From Anaerolineales bacterium (GTDB taxonomy: Bacteria > Chloroflexota > Anaerolineae > Anaerolineales > Villigracilaceae), in the NCBI GenBank assembly GCA_016789305.1, contig JAEURJ010000014.1:186001-250000 (forward strand): a DNA stretch of 64,000 nucleotides, read 5' to 3'. Positions 42,703 to 51,325 of the stretch are shown piece by piece; the stretch's first letter is position 1, and each line of letters begins with the position of its first letter. A model generated the notes under the pieces. The model was given only the letters and a program-made list of their open reading frames with translations. It did no database searches and was not told the origin of the DNA. The position numbers and the translations under genes were made by a program.

Positions 42703-44886
42703 ATGCCTAAAACAACTGTCGGCCAATCCCTGCTCCGCGTGGATTCACGCGGCAAGGTAACTGGTGAAACGCATTACTCCGGCGATCTCGCCATGACAGG
42801 CATGCTGCACATGAAGATCCTTTTCGCGGAGCGCCCACACGCCCGCGTCAAAGATATTAAGATTTCCAAGGCTCAGGCTGCTGCGGGGGTGGCCGCCGTT
42901 TATACAGCCAAAGATGTACCGGTCAATGAGTATGGATTGCAGATCCCGGATCAGCCGGTTCTATGTGGTCCCGGCGCAAGCAAGCCATACACGGATATTG
43001 TCCGCTTTGTTGGAGACCAGATCGCTGCCGTTGTGGCACAAACCGAAGCACAAGCCGAAGCGGCCGTTAAGTTGATCGAAGTTGAATACGAAGACTTGCC
43101 GATTCTGGCTGACCCGCTCACGGCGATGAAAGACGATGCACCGGTTCTTCATCCAGACCGGGGAGACACGAATATCTGCGTCCATTACAAGATCCGCAAG
43201 GGGGATGTGGATGATGGATTTGCAAAAGCCGATGTGATCATTGAAGGCGAGTATCACACCCCTGTTCAGGAACATGCATTTCTTCAACCGGAAGCAGGGC
43301 TTTCTTATATCGATAAGGATGGCCGGATTACCGTGGAATCCGGCGGGCAATGGACTCATGCAGACCGCGAGACCATCGCACACGCCTTGGGTCTGCCCGA
43401 TGAAATGATCCGAATTATCTATCCTGCCATCGGCGGTGCCTTTGGCGGACGTGAAGATCTTTCAGTTCAAGTAGTACTCGCATTGGCGACATGGAAATTG
43501 CAGCGGCCTGTCAAGATCATCTGGTCGCGACGCGAATCAATGATCGGCCATGGGAAACGCCATGCAGTAACCATAAAGGCAAAATGGGGTGCGACGAAAG
43601 ATGGAAAAATAATTGCCGCCGAGCACGAATTAATTGGCGATGCCGGCGCATATATGTACACCACAAACAAGGTGCTTGGCAATGCAGCCATTACTTCTAC
43701 CGGCCCCTACTTCATTCCAAATGTAAAAGCGGATGTATATGGTGTGTACACCAACAATGTTCCGGGCGCAGCCTTTCGTGGGTTTGGCGCACCGCAGGCG
43801 CTGTTCATGGCCGAGTCACAGGTCAATAAACTCGCTGAAAAACTAGGAATGGATCCGGTGGAATTTCGTCTGAAAAACGCATTGCGCGATGGCGACACAA
43901 TGGGCGTTGGTACACCGGCCCCAAACCCGGTCAGTGTGGTGCAGTGTATCGAAGCGGCACGCGATAAATTTTCCTGGAAGAGATCAAGGAAGAAAAAGGA
44001 AACTTCCCATCTCGTTCGCGGGCATGGATTCGCAGCCGGATTTAAGAATGTTGGTTTCTCTTTCGGTTACCAGGAAAATTGCTGGGCAAAGGTTGAAATA
44101 TACGGGAATGGAATCATGGAACGCGCAGTGGTCCACCACGCAGGCGCAGAAGTTGGTCAGGGCACGCATACCATCATGGTGCAAATGGCAGCTCATGTGC
44201 TTGGAATTTCATCTGACAAGATCGAGCTCCGAACATCGGATTCCGCCACACAGGGAAATCCCGGCTCCGCCTCCGCTTCACGCCTGACCTATATGGCTGG
44301 CAACTCCATCAAAGGGGCTGCCGAAGCCGCTTTGGCAAAATGGAACTCCGAGGAACGCCCGGCAATCGCAGAGTTTAAATACCTTGCCCCGCGCACCACG
44401 CCTTTTGACAAGGAAACCGGTTATTCGATGCCTAATTTCCAATATGCCTACGTGGCACAAGCAGTGGAAGTGGAAGTGGATACAGAAACGGGTCACGTAA
44501 AAGTAGTTCGAATTATTTCTGCGGATGATGTTGGAAAAGCGATCAATCCCGAATTGGTCATTGGGCAAATCGAAGGTGCCATTGTTCAAGCGCATGGCTA
44601 CGCCGTGCTCGAAGAATACAAAACCAAGGATGGTCGCGTGCTGACCGATCAATTAAGCACGTACTTAATCCCTACTATTTTGGACATTCCCGAAAAAGTG
44701 GAATCCGTTTTGGTGGAAGTGCCGGATCCAAACGGCCCCTGGGGCGCACGCGGTGTTGGTGAGTTGCCATACCTGCCCGTTGCAGCGGCCATTGCAGCCG
44801 CGATCCATGATGCCACTGGCGCATGGATCAGCGAATTTCCATTTACCCCTGAGCGTGTTCTGCGGGCATTGGGGAAAATACAATAA
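42703..44886 (+). CDS. Molybdenum hydroxylase large (Mo-binding) subunit
   Basis: A 727-residue subunit with an aldehyde-oxidase/xanthine-dehydrogenase a/b hammerhead domain (about 15-120) and Mo-pterin domains. Visible cofactor motifs: GGAFGGREDL, AFRGFGAPQA, GNPGSASASR, and the C-terminal GARGVGE, whose Glu is the base in the family. The start is taken at ATG 42703 (the frame also opens at GTG 42697). Substrate (purine, nicotinate, CO or aldehyde) cannot be read off; the absence of the CO dehydrogenase loop AYRCSFR argues against CO. Confidence 0.9.
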   Translation: MPKTTVGQSLLRVDSRGKVTGETHYSGDLAMTGMLHMKILFAERPHARVKDIKISKAQAAAGVAAVYTAKDVPVNEYGLQIPDQPVLCGPGASKPYTDIVRFVGDQIAAVVAQTEAQAEAAVKLIEVEYEDLPILADPLTAMKDDAPVLHPDRGDTNICVHYKIRKGDVDDGFAKADVIIEGEYHTPVQEHAFLQPEAGLSYIDKDGRITVESGGQWTHADRETIAHALGLPDEMIRIIYPAIGGAFGGREDLSVQVVLALATWKLQRPVKIIWSRRESMIGHGKRHAVTIKAKWGATKDGKIIAAEHELIGDAGAYMYTTNKVLGNAAITSTGPYFIPNVKADVYGVYTNNVPGAAFRGFGAPQALFMAESQVNKLAEKLGMDPVEFRLKNALRDGDTMGVGTPAPNPVSVVQCIEAARDKFSWKRSRKKKETSHLVRGHGFAAGFKNVGFSFGYQENCWAKVEIYGNGIMERAVVHHAGAEVGQGTHTIMVQMAAHVLGISSDKIELRTSDSATQGNPGSASASRLTYMAGNSIKGAAEAALAKWNSEERPAIAEFKYLAPRTTPFDKETGYSMPNFQYAYVAQAVEVEVDTETGHVKVVRIISADDVGKAINPELVIGQIEGAIVQAHGYAVLEEYKTKDGRVLTDQLSTYLIPTILDIPEKVESVLVEVPDPNGPWGARGVGELPYLPVAAAIAAAIHDATGAWISEFPFTPERVLRALGKIQ

Positions 44887-44891
44887 ATTTC

Positions 44892-44920
44892 GCGGAGATA
44901 TGACAACGCCATGTCTCCGC
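44892..44920. repeat. 29-bp imperfect palindrome, copy 3 of the small repeat family
   Basis: GCGGAGATATG pairs with its 11-base partner at 44910-44920 with one wobble. Spacing and outline match the copies at 4744 and 40792 but the sequence has drifted. It lies 7 bases before the next ATG. Confidence 0.55.
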
Positions 44921-44927
44921 ACAAATT

Positions 44928-45812
44928 ATGCCGTTCCCATACATCGATGAAACCAGGGAATTAAACGAATTCGCTCGTAAAGGTGCGAGTGGTTCGTTTA
45001 TTGCGCTTCACGATGGCGTCACACATTATGAACTGGGCGGGAACGAAGATGCTACTCCTATTGTCCTGGTCCACGGATTTTCCGTCCCCTATTTCATATT
45101 TGATACAACCTTCGAATTTTTATACAACTCCGGCTTTCGCGTGCTTCGATACGATCTCTTCGGGCGCGGACTCTCTGATCGTCCCCAATTAAATTACGAT
45201 ATTCATCTATTTGTCCGCCAGCTCAAAAACCTGCTGGACGCACTGCAATTAAAAAAAGTAATTTTGCTGGGCCTTTCTTTAGGCGGGCCTATCACAGCAT
45301 CCTTCATTGAAAAATATCCAGAGTATGTCTCGTCACACATTTTGATTGACCCTGCAGGCGCAAGGCAAATCCGCTTTTCGAACCTGCTCAAAGTGGGGAC
45401 CCTGCCCATTTTGGGCGAGCTGCTCCTCGGTCTGTTTGGAAGCGGAAGTATGGTCAAAAATATAGCATCCGATCTGTTCACTCCGGAATTGGTCAAGCCA
45501 TTTCAGGAAAGATACAAAATCCAGATGCAATACGATGGATTTAAACGCGCCATCCTTTCCACAGTCCGAAACAAAATGCTGGAATCTTTTATAGATGTAT
45601 ATGAGCAGGTTGGAAAAATGAGAAAACCCACTTTACTGATTTGGGGCAGGCAGGACGCCACTGTTCCCTTTGAGCATAGCGAGGATATCGTCAAAGCGAT
45701 TCCTCACATACAATTTCGCGTTATCGAGAATTGCGGACACATCCCTCATTATGAGAAACCCGAAGAGGTACATCCAATTCTGTTAGAATTTTTAGAAAGG
45801 AATCGATCATGA
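44928..45812 (+). CDS. Alpha/beta hydrolase
   Basis: A 294-residue hydrolase with oxyanion stretch VLVHGFSVPYF, nucleophile elbow GLSLGG, acid in WGRQDATVP, and H in NCGHIPHYEKPEE. The fold resembles carbon-carbon hydrolases and esterases (MhpC/EstA-like) with a helical cap at about 150-210. No signal peptide. It overlaps the DinB gene by four bases. Confidence 0.9.
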   Translation: MPFPYIDETRELNEFARKGASGSFIALHDGVTHYELGGNEDATPIVLVHGFSVPYFIFDTTFEFLYNSGFRVLRYDLFGRGLSDRPQLNYDIHLFVRQLKNLLDALQLKKVILLGLSLGGPITASFIEKYPEYVSSHILIDPAGARQIRFSNLLKVGTLPILGELLLGLFGSGSMVKNIASDLFTPELVKPFQERYKIQMQYDGFKRAILSTVRNKMLESFIDVYEQVGKMRKPTLLIWGRQDATVPFEHSEDIVKAIPHIQFRVIENCGHIPHYEKPEEVHPILLEFLERNRS

Positions 45813-46300
45813 ACAAACAGGACGTCCAACTGCTCTTCCAATACAACCAATGGGCCAACGCGCGGATTTTAAATGCCGCCTCTGCCGTGACGTTGGAACA
45901 GTTCCTTGCTCCGGCATCATACCCGCACGGAGGACTGCGCAGCACACTCACCCATGCACTGTCCGCCGAATGGATCTGGCGCAAGCGCTGGGAGGGCGAT
46001 GCACCTTCAGGACATTTGAAGCCGGATGCCTTTCCCACATTCGCAGCCCTGCACTCCCGCTGGCTGGAGGAAGAAAAACTATTGATGAAATTCGTTCATG
46101 CCCAAACCGACGATGATTTGAACGAGGCGTTTCAATACACAACCTTGGACGGCCAGGCAAGGGAGAATGTACTCTGGCATGCGATGACTCATGTGGTCAA
46201 TCACGGCACACAGCATCGCAGTGAGGCCGCGGCCATGCTGACAAATATGGGGCGTTCCCCCGGTGACGTTGACATGATCCTTTTCCTGCGCGAACGATAA
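45809..46300 (+). CDS. DinB family protein
   Basis: A 163-residue four-helix-bundle protein of the DinB/YfiT type. It starts with LLFQYNQWANARIL and keeps the metal-binding histidine pattern (THALSAEWIW; HAMTHVVNHGTQHRSEAAAML). Relatives are putative thiol transferases or detoxification proteins. It is joined to the hydrolase by an ATGA overlap. Confidence 0.88.
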   Translation: MNKQDVQLLFQYNQWANARILNAASAVTLEQFLAPASYPHGGLRSTLTHALSAEWIWRKRWEGDAPSGHLKPDAFPTFAALHSRWLEEEKLLMKFVHAQTDDDLNEAFQYTTLDGQARENVLWHAMTHVVNHGTQHRSEAAAMLTNMGRSPGDVDMILFLRER

Positions 46301-46313
46301 AGATCGGAAATGA

Positions 46314-47063
46314 ATGTTCGAAAAAATAAAACAAATCACACTCGCCAATAGGCACAGCATTGCTGTCTTTGTTTTGTTAAACACCGCCTGTCTTGCCTGT
46401 ACCTTGCTTGTTCTGGCGCGAATTGCATACAGCGACACCACCCGCCACACCGGCCTGATCTGGAATTTATTTCTTGCATGGATTCCGTTCATCCTTGCTT
46501 ATTTCACCCATGCGATCTCCTGGAAACGCACCTGGCTGTATATTTCAATACCGGTCACCGCATTCCTCTGGTTGATCTTTTTTCCAAATGCTCCCTACAT
46601 GTTGACGGATTTGCAGGACCTCGCACGCGGAACTGCGGGGGCCCCGCTTTGGTACGATGTGATCATTGTCGGTTGGTGCTCATGGACCGGCACCATGTTG
46701 GGTGTGGTTTCTCTGTACCTCATGCAGGATGTTGTTCTGCGGATCTTCGGCCGCATAGCAGGTTGGGTCTTTGTCTTCGCGATTTCAACTGCCAGCAGTT
46801 TTGGCATGTACATTGGAAGATTTGTACGCTTAAATTCATGGGATATTCTGCAAAGCCCGGCAGAGACAACTATGGACATTCTCGGCCTGGTCATCGACCC
46901 CAGTATGCGCTTGCTCGCATTTACCGTTCTTTATACTTTTTTCTTCCTTCTTATCTTTCTACTTCTCTATTCGTTCAGCCATATGCTCACGGAACAATCC
47001 GCCAAATCGCAGGTTATCCTCGATAGTCAATCCGTCACCCAGCCTTCCAATGCCGGACATTAA
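46314..47063 (+). CDS. DUF1361 membrane protein, first copy
   Basis: A 249-residue protein with six or seven membrane segments. Characteristic stretches are GLIWNLFLAWIPF and FFPNAPYMLTDL, followed by VSSFGMYIGRFVRLNSWD-like sequence. The family has no known role. A paralogue starts 75 bases downstream. Confidence 0.85.
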   Translation: MFEKIKQITLANRHSIAVFVLLNTACLACTLLVLARIAYSDTTRHTGLIWNLFLAWIPFILAYFTHAISWKRTWLYISIPVTAFLWLIFFPNAPYMLTDLQDLARGTAGAPLWYDVIIVGWCSWTGTMLGVVSLYLMQDVVLRIFGRIAGWVFVFAISTASSFGMYIGRFVRLNSWDILQSPAETTMDILGLVIDPSMRLLAFTVLYTFFFLLIFLLLYSFSHMLTEQSAKSQVILDSQSVTQPSNAGH

Positions 47064-47138
47064 ATCTCAAGTTTGGGAGTATTTGCAAGCCTTTGAAAGC
47101 ACGAACTGCCTACAATCACCGAAAAATTGGAGGCACTG

Positions 47139-47837
47139 ATGATAAAAAATTTATACGCCATATTACTACCTTTTAAGTTTAGGCTTACCGTTTTTGGTTT
47201 GCTGAGCGGAGCTACACTATTCTGCCTCATATTGTTTCGAATCCGTATCACATTGAGCGACACAACCGAGTATGCATTTTTGATCTGGAATCTGTTTCTT
47301 GCATGGATTCCTCTTGGCATGGCCTATGCTGTTTCATTTGCCAAGAAACGCAGGCACGTTCTGCTTACAGCGCCATTTGCCGCTTTTCTTTGGCTGTTAT
47401 TTTTTCCCAATGCACCATATATATTGACAGATTTGCAGCATCTTAGCCGCCCGCACAGCGGGGTTCCAGTCTGGTTCGACATGCTTCTCATCAACTGGTT
47501 TGCATGGACGGGGATCCTGCTCGGAGTCTTTTCCCTCTTCATGATGCACGACATTGTGCGCCGTATTATAGGGCGTTGGGCCGGCTGGGTTTTCGTCATT
47601 GCAGTTTCCACATTGAGCGGATTGGGTATTTATCTGGGCCGCTTCCTGCGATGGAATTCATGGGACCTGCTATTTCATCCACTCGAACTTGTTGGGAACT
47701 TGATACAATATGCTTTAAATCCGAGTATGCAATCCATCGTTTTCATCGGCGTGTTCTCGGCGTTTTTCATATTTATCTACATCACCTTGTATGCATTTGG
47801 TCTTCTCTTTCATAAACAGGCGCATCAAACATCATAG
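47139..47837 (+). CDS. DUF1361 membrane protein, second copy
   Basis: A 232-residue paralogue of the previous gene: the same LIWNLFLAWIP, FFPNAPYILTDLQHL and GIYLGRFLRWNSWD blocks in the same order. TTGGAGG lies five bases before the ATG at 47139, and TACAAT at 47111-47116 may be its own -10 box. A tandem duplication with about half the residues still shared by eye. Function unknown. Confidence 0.85.
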   Translation: MIKNLYAILLPFKFRLTVFGLLSGATLFCLILFRIRITLSDTTEYAFLIWNLFLAWIPLGMAYAVSFAKKRRHVLLTAPFAAFLWLLFFPNAPYILTDLQHLSRPHSGVPVWFDMLLINWFAWTGILLGVFSLFMMHDIVRRIIGRWAGWVFVIAVSTLSGLGIYLGRFLRWNSWDLLFHPLELVGNLIQYALNPSMQSIVFIGVFSAFFIFIYITLYAFGLLFHKQAHQTS

Positions 47838-47845
47838 GAAAACAC

Positions 47846-48676
47846 ATGAATCCTCTTATCATCATTCGTGGCGGCGGTGACCTTGCAAGCGGAGTAGCTC
47901 TGCGTTTGCACCGCGTCGGTTTTCAAATTGCCATCCTCGAGTTGGAAAAACCGTTGGCAGTGCGTCGCACCGTTGCATTTTCAGAAGCAGTCTACGAAGG
48001 TTCACAAACTGTTGAAGGTGTGACTGCGCGCATCGTCTCGGCCGACCAATTCCAGGTCACATTGGAGGCGGGGGAAATTCCTTTGCTGATCGACCCAAGC
48101 GCAAACATTCTTCGCAATCAATTTATGACAAGTCCCCGTTCCACTTTTGTTGTGGATGCTCGACTCATCAAGCAGACACCGGAAATTCTCGCTGTTGAAG
48201 TTCCGCTTCATATCGGTCTCGGGCCTGGATTCGTCGCAGGAGAAAATTGCCACGCTGTGATAGAAACCCGCCGCAGCCACACCCTCGGCAGAGTCTATTG
48301 GCAGGGATCTCCCCAACCGGATAGCGGCCAACCCGAAGGTGACCCACGCCGTGTACTTCGCGCATCAACCGCTGGCACAATTACTGCGCACGCAAACATT
48401 GGCGACCATGTGGAAGAAGGACAATTGATCGCCACTATCCAATCGGGAGATCAAAAATCCGAGGTCAAAAGTCAATTTGCAGGCATCCTGCGCGGACTCA
48501 TTCGCCCGGGCATCGAAGTTACGGAAGGCATGAAAATCGGAGACGTTGACGCTCGCGACGATATCAATCTCTGTAATTTGGTTTCAGACAAAGCACTTTC
48601 CGTTGGGGGTGGCGTACTCGAAGCAATTCTCACTCAATACCCAATGGCCGAATTTGGAGAAGGTTCCGAAATTTAA
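47846..48676 (+). CDS. yqeB: YqeB/EF2563-family selenium-dependent molybdenum hydroxylase accessory protein
   Basis: A 276-residue protein. It opens with IIRGGGDLASGVALRLHRVGF, the Rossmann-like start of the family, and contains PLHIGLGPGF and a biotinyl-lipoyl-like stretch (RASTAGTITAHANIGDHVEEGQ). Comparative work by others links this family to molybdenum hydroxylases that carry labile selenium. Its presence beside the Mo-hydroxylase genes and YqeC fits that. The selenium donor gene selD is not in the window. Confidence 0.87.
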   Translation: MNPLIIIRGGGDLASGVALRLHRVGFQIAILELEKPLAVRRTVAFSEAVYEGSQTVEGVTARIVSADQFQVTLEAGEIPLLIDPSANILRNQFMTSPRSTFVVDARLIKQTPEILAVEVPLHIGLGPGFVAGENCHAVIETRRSHTLGRVYWQGSPQPDSGQPEGDPRRVLRASTAGTITAHANIGDHVEEGQLIATIQSGDQKSEVKSQFAGILRGLIRPGIEVTEGMKIGDVDARDDINLCNLVSDKALSVGGGVLEAILTQYPMAEFGEGSEI

Positions 48677-48718
48677 ACAAAAGGCGGACTCGCAAACGAG
48701 TCCGCCTTTTGTTTAAAT
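48671..48718. terminator. Bidirectional terminator between yqeB and the PspC gene
   Basis: Perfect 22-base arms 48671-48692 and 48697-48718 around a CAAA loop; stem core AAGGCGGACTCG, flanked by A-rich and T-rich sides. The left arm includes the yqeB stop codon. Confidence 0.93.
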
Positions 48719-48727
48719 ACGAATCAG

Positions 48728-48922
48728 TTATTCCGAAGGAATGATAAACACCATAATCAGATAAACCAATAGCCCAGGTACACCACCGGGAATCAATGCA
48801 ATGAGAAACGCAAGGCGAAACCAGAAAGAACTGATCCCATAAAATTCAGCCAATCCACCACATACGCCTGCCACTACACGATTTCGGCCTGACCGCCTTA
48901 AAGCTTGTTTTTGTACGTTCAT
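48728..48922 (-). CDS. PspC-domain membrane protein
   Basis: A 64-residue protein with the PspC signature RNRVVAGVCGGLAEFYGI, then one or two membrane segments. PspC proteins act in membrane-stress signalling. AGGAG precedes the ATG at 48922, so the longer frame (75 residues) is rejected. It is a one-gene minus-strand unit between two plus-strand units of the molybdenum region. Confidence 0.85.
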   Translation of the reverse strand: MNVQKQALRRSGRNRVVAGVCGGLAEFYGISSFWFRLAFLIALIPGGVPGLLVYLIMVFIIPSE

Positions 48923-48986
48923 AAGAATTCTCCTTTTTATCTTTTCACAAATCAATATACGCCACCGTTTTTCAAAAGTAGCAGGA

Positions 48987-48992
48987 TATACT
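48987..48992 (+). promoter_or_regulatory. -10 box for the YqeC-MocA gene
   Basis: TATACT ends ten bases before the ATG at 49003, which has no Shine-Dalgarno sequence. Confidence 0.45.
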
Positions 48993-49002
48993 TAACGCAA
49001 GT

Positions 49003-50346
49003 ATGAACCTACTTCACGCTCTTCGCCTTGATGCCAGTCCGACTTCCGCGCCCATCATTAGCATTGTTGGAGCCGGGGGAAAAACCACCGCCCTCTTTCA
49101 ATTGGCGCGGGAATTTTTAGCCGTTAAAAATAAAAAGGTTTTCGTCTCTGCATCCACGCACCTTGGAGCCTGGCAAACTACGCATGTAGATCATCATGTA
49201 ATATTCAAAGATATTATGTCATTGGAAATGGATACTGCCGGTTTAGATGGCGTTATCCTTATTACAGGTGAAATCAACAAAGATAGAACGCAGCCTCTGA
49301 CGCCAATTGCCTTGAAATGGCTACGCGAAAAATCAAAAGATCAAAATATCCCCCTTCTTATTGAAGCAGATGGCGCACGTGGACATTCGTTAAAAGCACC
49401 GGCAGAACATGAACCGCCAATCCCTGAGTTTTCGGACTCGGTAATTTACATTGCAGGCATGAGCGCGATTGGAAAAACACTTATCGATGAGAACGTACAT
49501 CGTGCAGAAATTTACTCCCAATTAAGCAACCTTCCTGTTGGTCACATAGTAACTTCTGAGTCCATGGTTGCCATGCTTCGGCACCCCCAAGGAGGTTTGA
49601 AAAATATTACAACTTCCATGCGTCACATTGCATTTCTTAATCAAGCAGACTCCCCTACACTGCAAGCTCTCGGTGGAAACATGGCGCGGGCATTGCTAAA
49701 TGATTTTGATTCAGTCACCGTAGGTTCGCTAAAAAATGGGGTTTTCCAAACCCTCGAACACACCGCAGGCGTGATCCTCGCGGCGGGACAATCCACCCGT
49801 TATGGCTCGCCAAAACAATTGCTGGATTGGCATGGAAAACCTTTTGTGAGACATATTGCGGAAACAGCGCTTCAATCCGGCCTTTGGCCTGTCGTCGTCG
49901 TTACCGGCGCTTACCACTCTGAAATAGAATCCTGCCTAACGGACTTGCCGGTCAAGGTGGTTCAAAATGTAAATTATGTGCAGGGCCAAAGTACTTCAAT
50001 CCAAGCCGGTTTGCGCGAATTGACAGAAAAAAATGGGGCCTGCATCTTTTTACTGGCAGACCAGCCACAGATCCAGGCTGAAGTGATCCGCGCGTTAATT
50101 GAGGCTCACTCGCGTGAGCTATCGCCGATCATTGCGCCGCTTGTATTGGAAGAACGTCGTGCCAACCCGGTGTTGTTTGACAAAGTGACTTTCCCGGACT
50201 TGCTTGAACTGAAAGGAGATGTTGGCGGGCGGGTCATCTTCTCCAAATACAAAGTAGAATACCTTCCATGGCACGATGACAGTTTGTTGCTTGATGTGGA
50301 CAAACCTGAGGATTATCAAAGATTGGTTGAAGATGAAACACTTTAG
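49003..50346 (+). CDS. YqeC-MocA fusion protein (molybdenum hydroxylase maturation)
   Basis: A 447-residue fusion. Residues 1-250 match YqeC, a P-loop protein (IVGAGGKTTALFQLA at about 21-35; IEADGARGHSLKAP) linked to selenium-dependent molybdenum hydroxylases. From about residue 256 comes a complete MobA/MocA-like nucleotidyltransferase (LAAGQSTRYGSPKQLLDWHG, VVVTGAYHSEIE, LADQPQI). MocA adds CMP to molybdopterin to make the MCD cofactor. The domains are normally separate genes. A second free-standing MocA starts nine bases after the stop. Confidence 0.85.
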   Translation: MNLLHALRLDASPTSAPIISIVGAGGKTTALFQLAREFLAVKNKKVFVSASTHLGAWQTTHVDHHVIFKDIMSLEMDTAGLDGVILITGEINKDRTQPLTPIALKWLREKSKDQNIPLLIEADGARGHSLKAPAEHEPPIPEFSDSVIYIAGMSAIGKTLIDENVHRAEIYSQLSNLPVGHIVTSESMVAMLRHPQGGLKNITTSMRHIAFLNQADSPTLQALGGNMARALLNDFDSVTVGSLKNGVFQTLEHTAGVILAAGQSTRYGSPKQLLDWHGKPFVRHIAETALQSGLWPVVVVTGAYHSEIESCLTDLPVKVVQNVNYVQGQSTSIQAGLRELTEKNGACIFLLADQPQIQAEVIRALIEAHSRELSPIIAPLVLEERRANPVLFDKVTFPDLLELKGDVGGRVIFSKYKVEYLPWHDDSLLLDVDKPEDYQRLVEDETL

Positions 50347-50355
50347 AGGCACAAT

Positions 50356-50934
50356 ATGATTACGGCGATCATTCTCGCCGCTGGCGAATCCAAACGCATG
50401 GGACAGCCCAAGATGCTCATGCCCTGGGGCAAAAGCACAGTTCTGCAAACCGTGATCTCCACAGTGCAAGCCGCGGGAGTTGCAGATATCCTCGTTGTCA
50501 CAGGCGGTTCAAGACAGCAAATTGAGATGCTGATCGGGAAGTCCGTCCAAACTGTTTTCAATGAAGAGTATGAAAAAGGCGAGATGCTAAGCTCCATTCA
50601 AGTGGGCTTGAAGGCGAAAATGCGTGAGGCGAGCGCCGCGCTCATTTGTTTGGGTGACCAACCCCAGGTCAAGGAAAGAAGCGTGCGAAGAGTGTGCGAT
50701 ACGTTTCTCGCGAGCAAATCCAATATCGTGGTGCCCAGCTACGAAATGCATCGCGGTCATCCTTGGCTCATTGCCCGCTCGCTTTGGGATGAACTACTTG
50801 CCATGAAGTCACCACAGACCCCGCGTGATTTTTTGAAAAAACATGCCCGCAAAGTCAACTATGTGGAAGTGGACACACCCAGCATTCTGGAAGATATCGA
50901 TACACCGGAAGACTACTTGAAATTCAAGTCGTAG
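50356..50934 (+). CDS. MobA/MocA-like molybdenum cofactor nucleotidyltransferase
   Basis: A 192-residue nucleotidyltransferase with LAAGESKRMGQPKMLMPWG at the N-terminus, VVTGGSRQQIE, LGDQPQV and RGHPWLI, the motifs of molybdopterin cytidylyltransferase. It makes cofactor for molybdenum hydroxylases such as the one at 40830-44886. It duplicates the activity predicted for the C-terminal half of the gene just upstream, so the two may form a heterodimer or serve different hydroxylases. Confidence 0.87.
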   Translation: MITAIILAAGESKRMGQPKMLMPWGKSTVLQTVISTVQAAGVADILVVTGGSRQQIEMLIGKSVQTVFNEEYEKGEMLSSIQVGLKAKMREASAALICLGDQPQVKERSVRRVCDTFLASKSNIVVPSYEMHRGHPWLIARSLWDELLAMKSPQTPRDFLKKHARKVNYVEVDTPSILEDIDTPEDYLKFKS

Positions 50935-50967
50935 CGTGCTATTGTGAATATGGAAATGGAGGCTGAA

Positions 50968-51246
50968 ATGTCTGAACTGACGTTGATCGCCGAAAACATC
51001 CTTGACACCATGCACGCGCTGGAAGAGGCACATACGGCCAGCAATCAACTCCTTGACGAGGTCAACCCTGAAAAGTTCGATGAATTCAAAGTGCGAATGG
51101 CGGAATTACAAGATCACCTCAGCAAGCTCAAAATGGTATTGGACAATGAAAAGGCCTACGCCATGGATGAATTGATCGACGCCCTGGGGCACGCCTACTC
51201 AAATCATGAGATCAAATACCGCCGCACCCCGCGCATGAGAACATGA
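50968..51246 (+). CDS. Hypothetical coiled-coil protein
   Basis: A 92-residue acidic helical protein (about 1-75 predicted helix, heptad pattern around AELQDHLSKLKMVL), ending in a basic tail. GGAGG lies five bases before the ATG at 50968. No family recognised. It follows the MocA gene by 33 bases and could be in the same operon. Confidence 0.5.
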   Translation: MSELTLIAENILDTMHALEEAHTASNQLLDEVNPEKFDEFKVRMAELQDHLSKLKMVLDNEKAYAMDELIDALGHAYSNHEIKYRRTPRMRT

Positions 51247-51325
51247 TTTTTGTCCAGACAGGGGGTATATTCATAACATCTTGAAGTATGTTACACTCGC
51301 TCCAATTTCAAATTGGGAGCGCATT

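Noticed and set aside
42703..44886. Calling the Mo subunit CO dehydrogenase CoxL
   Set aside because: The CoxL active-site loop AYRCSFR is absent; only the broad hydroxylase family is supported.
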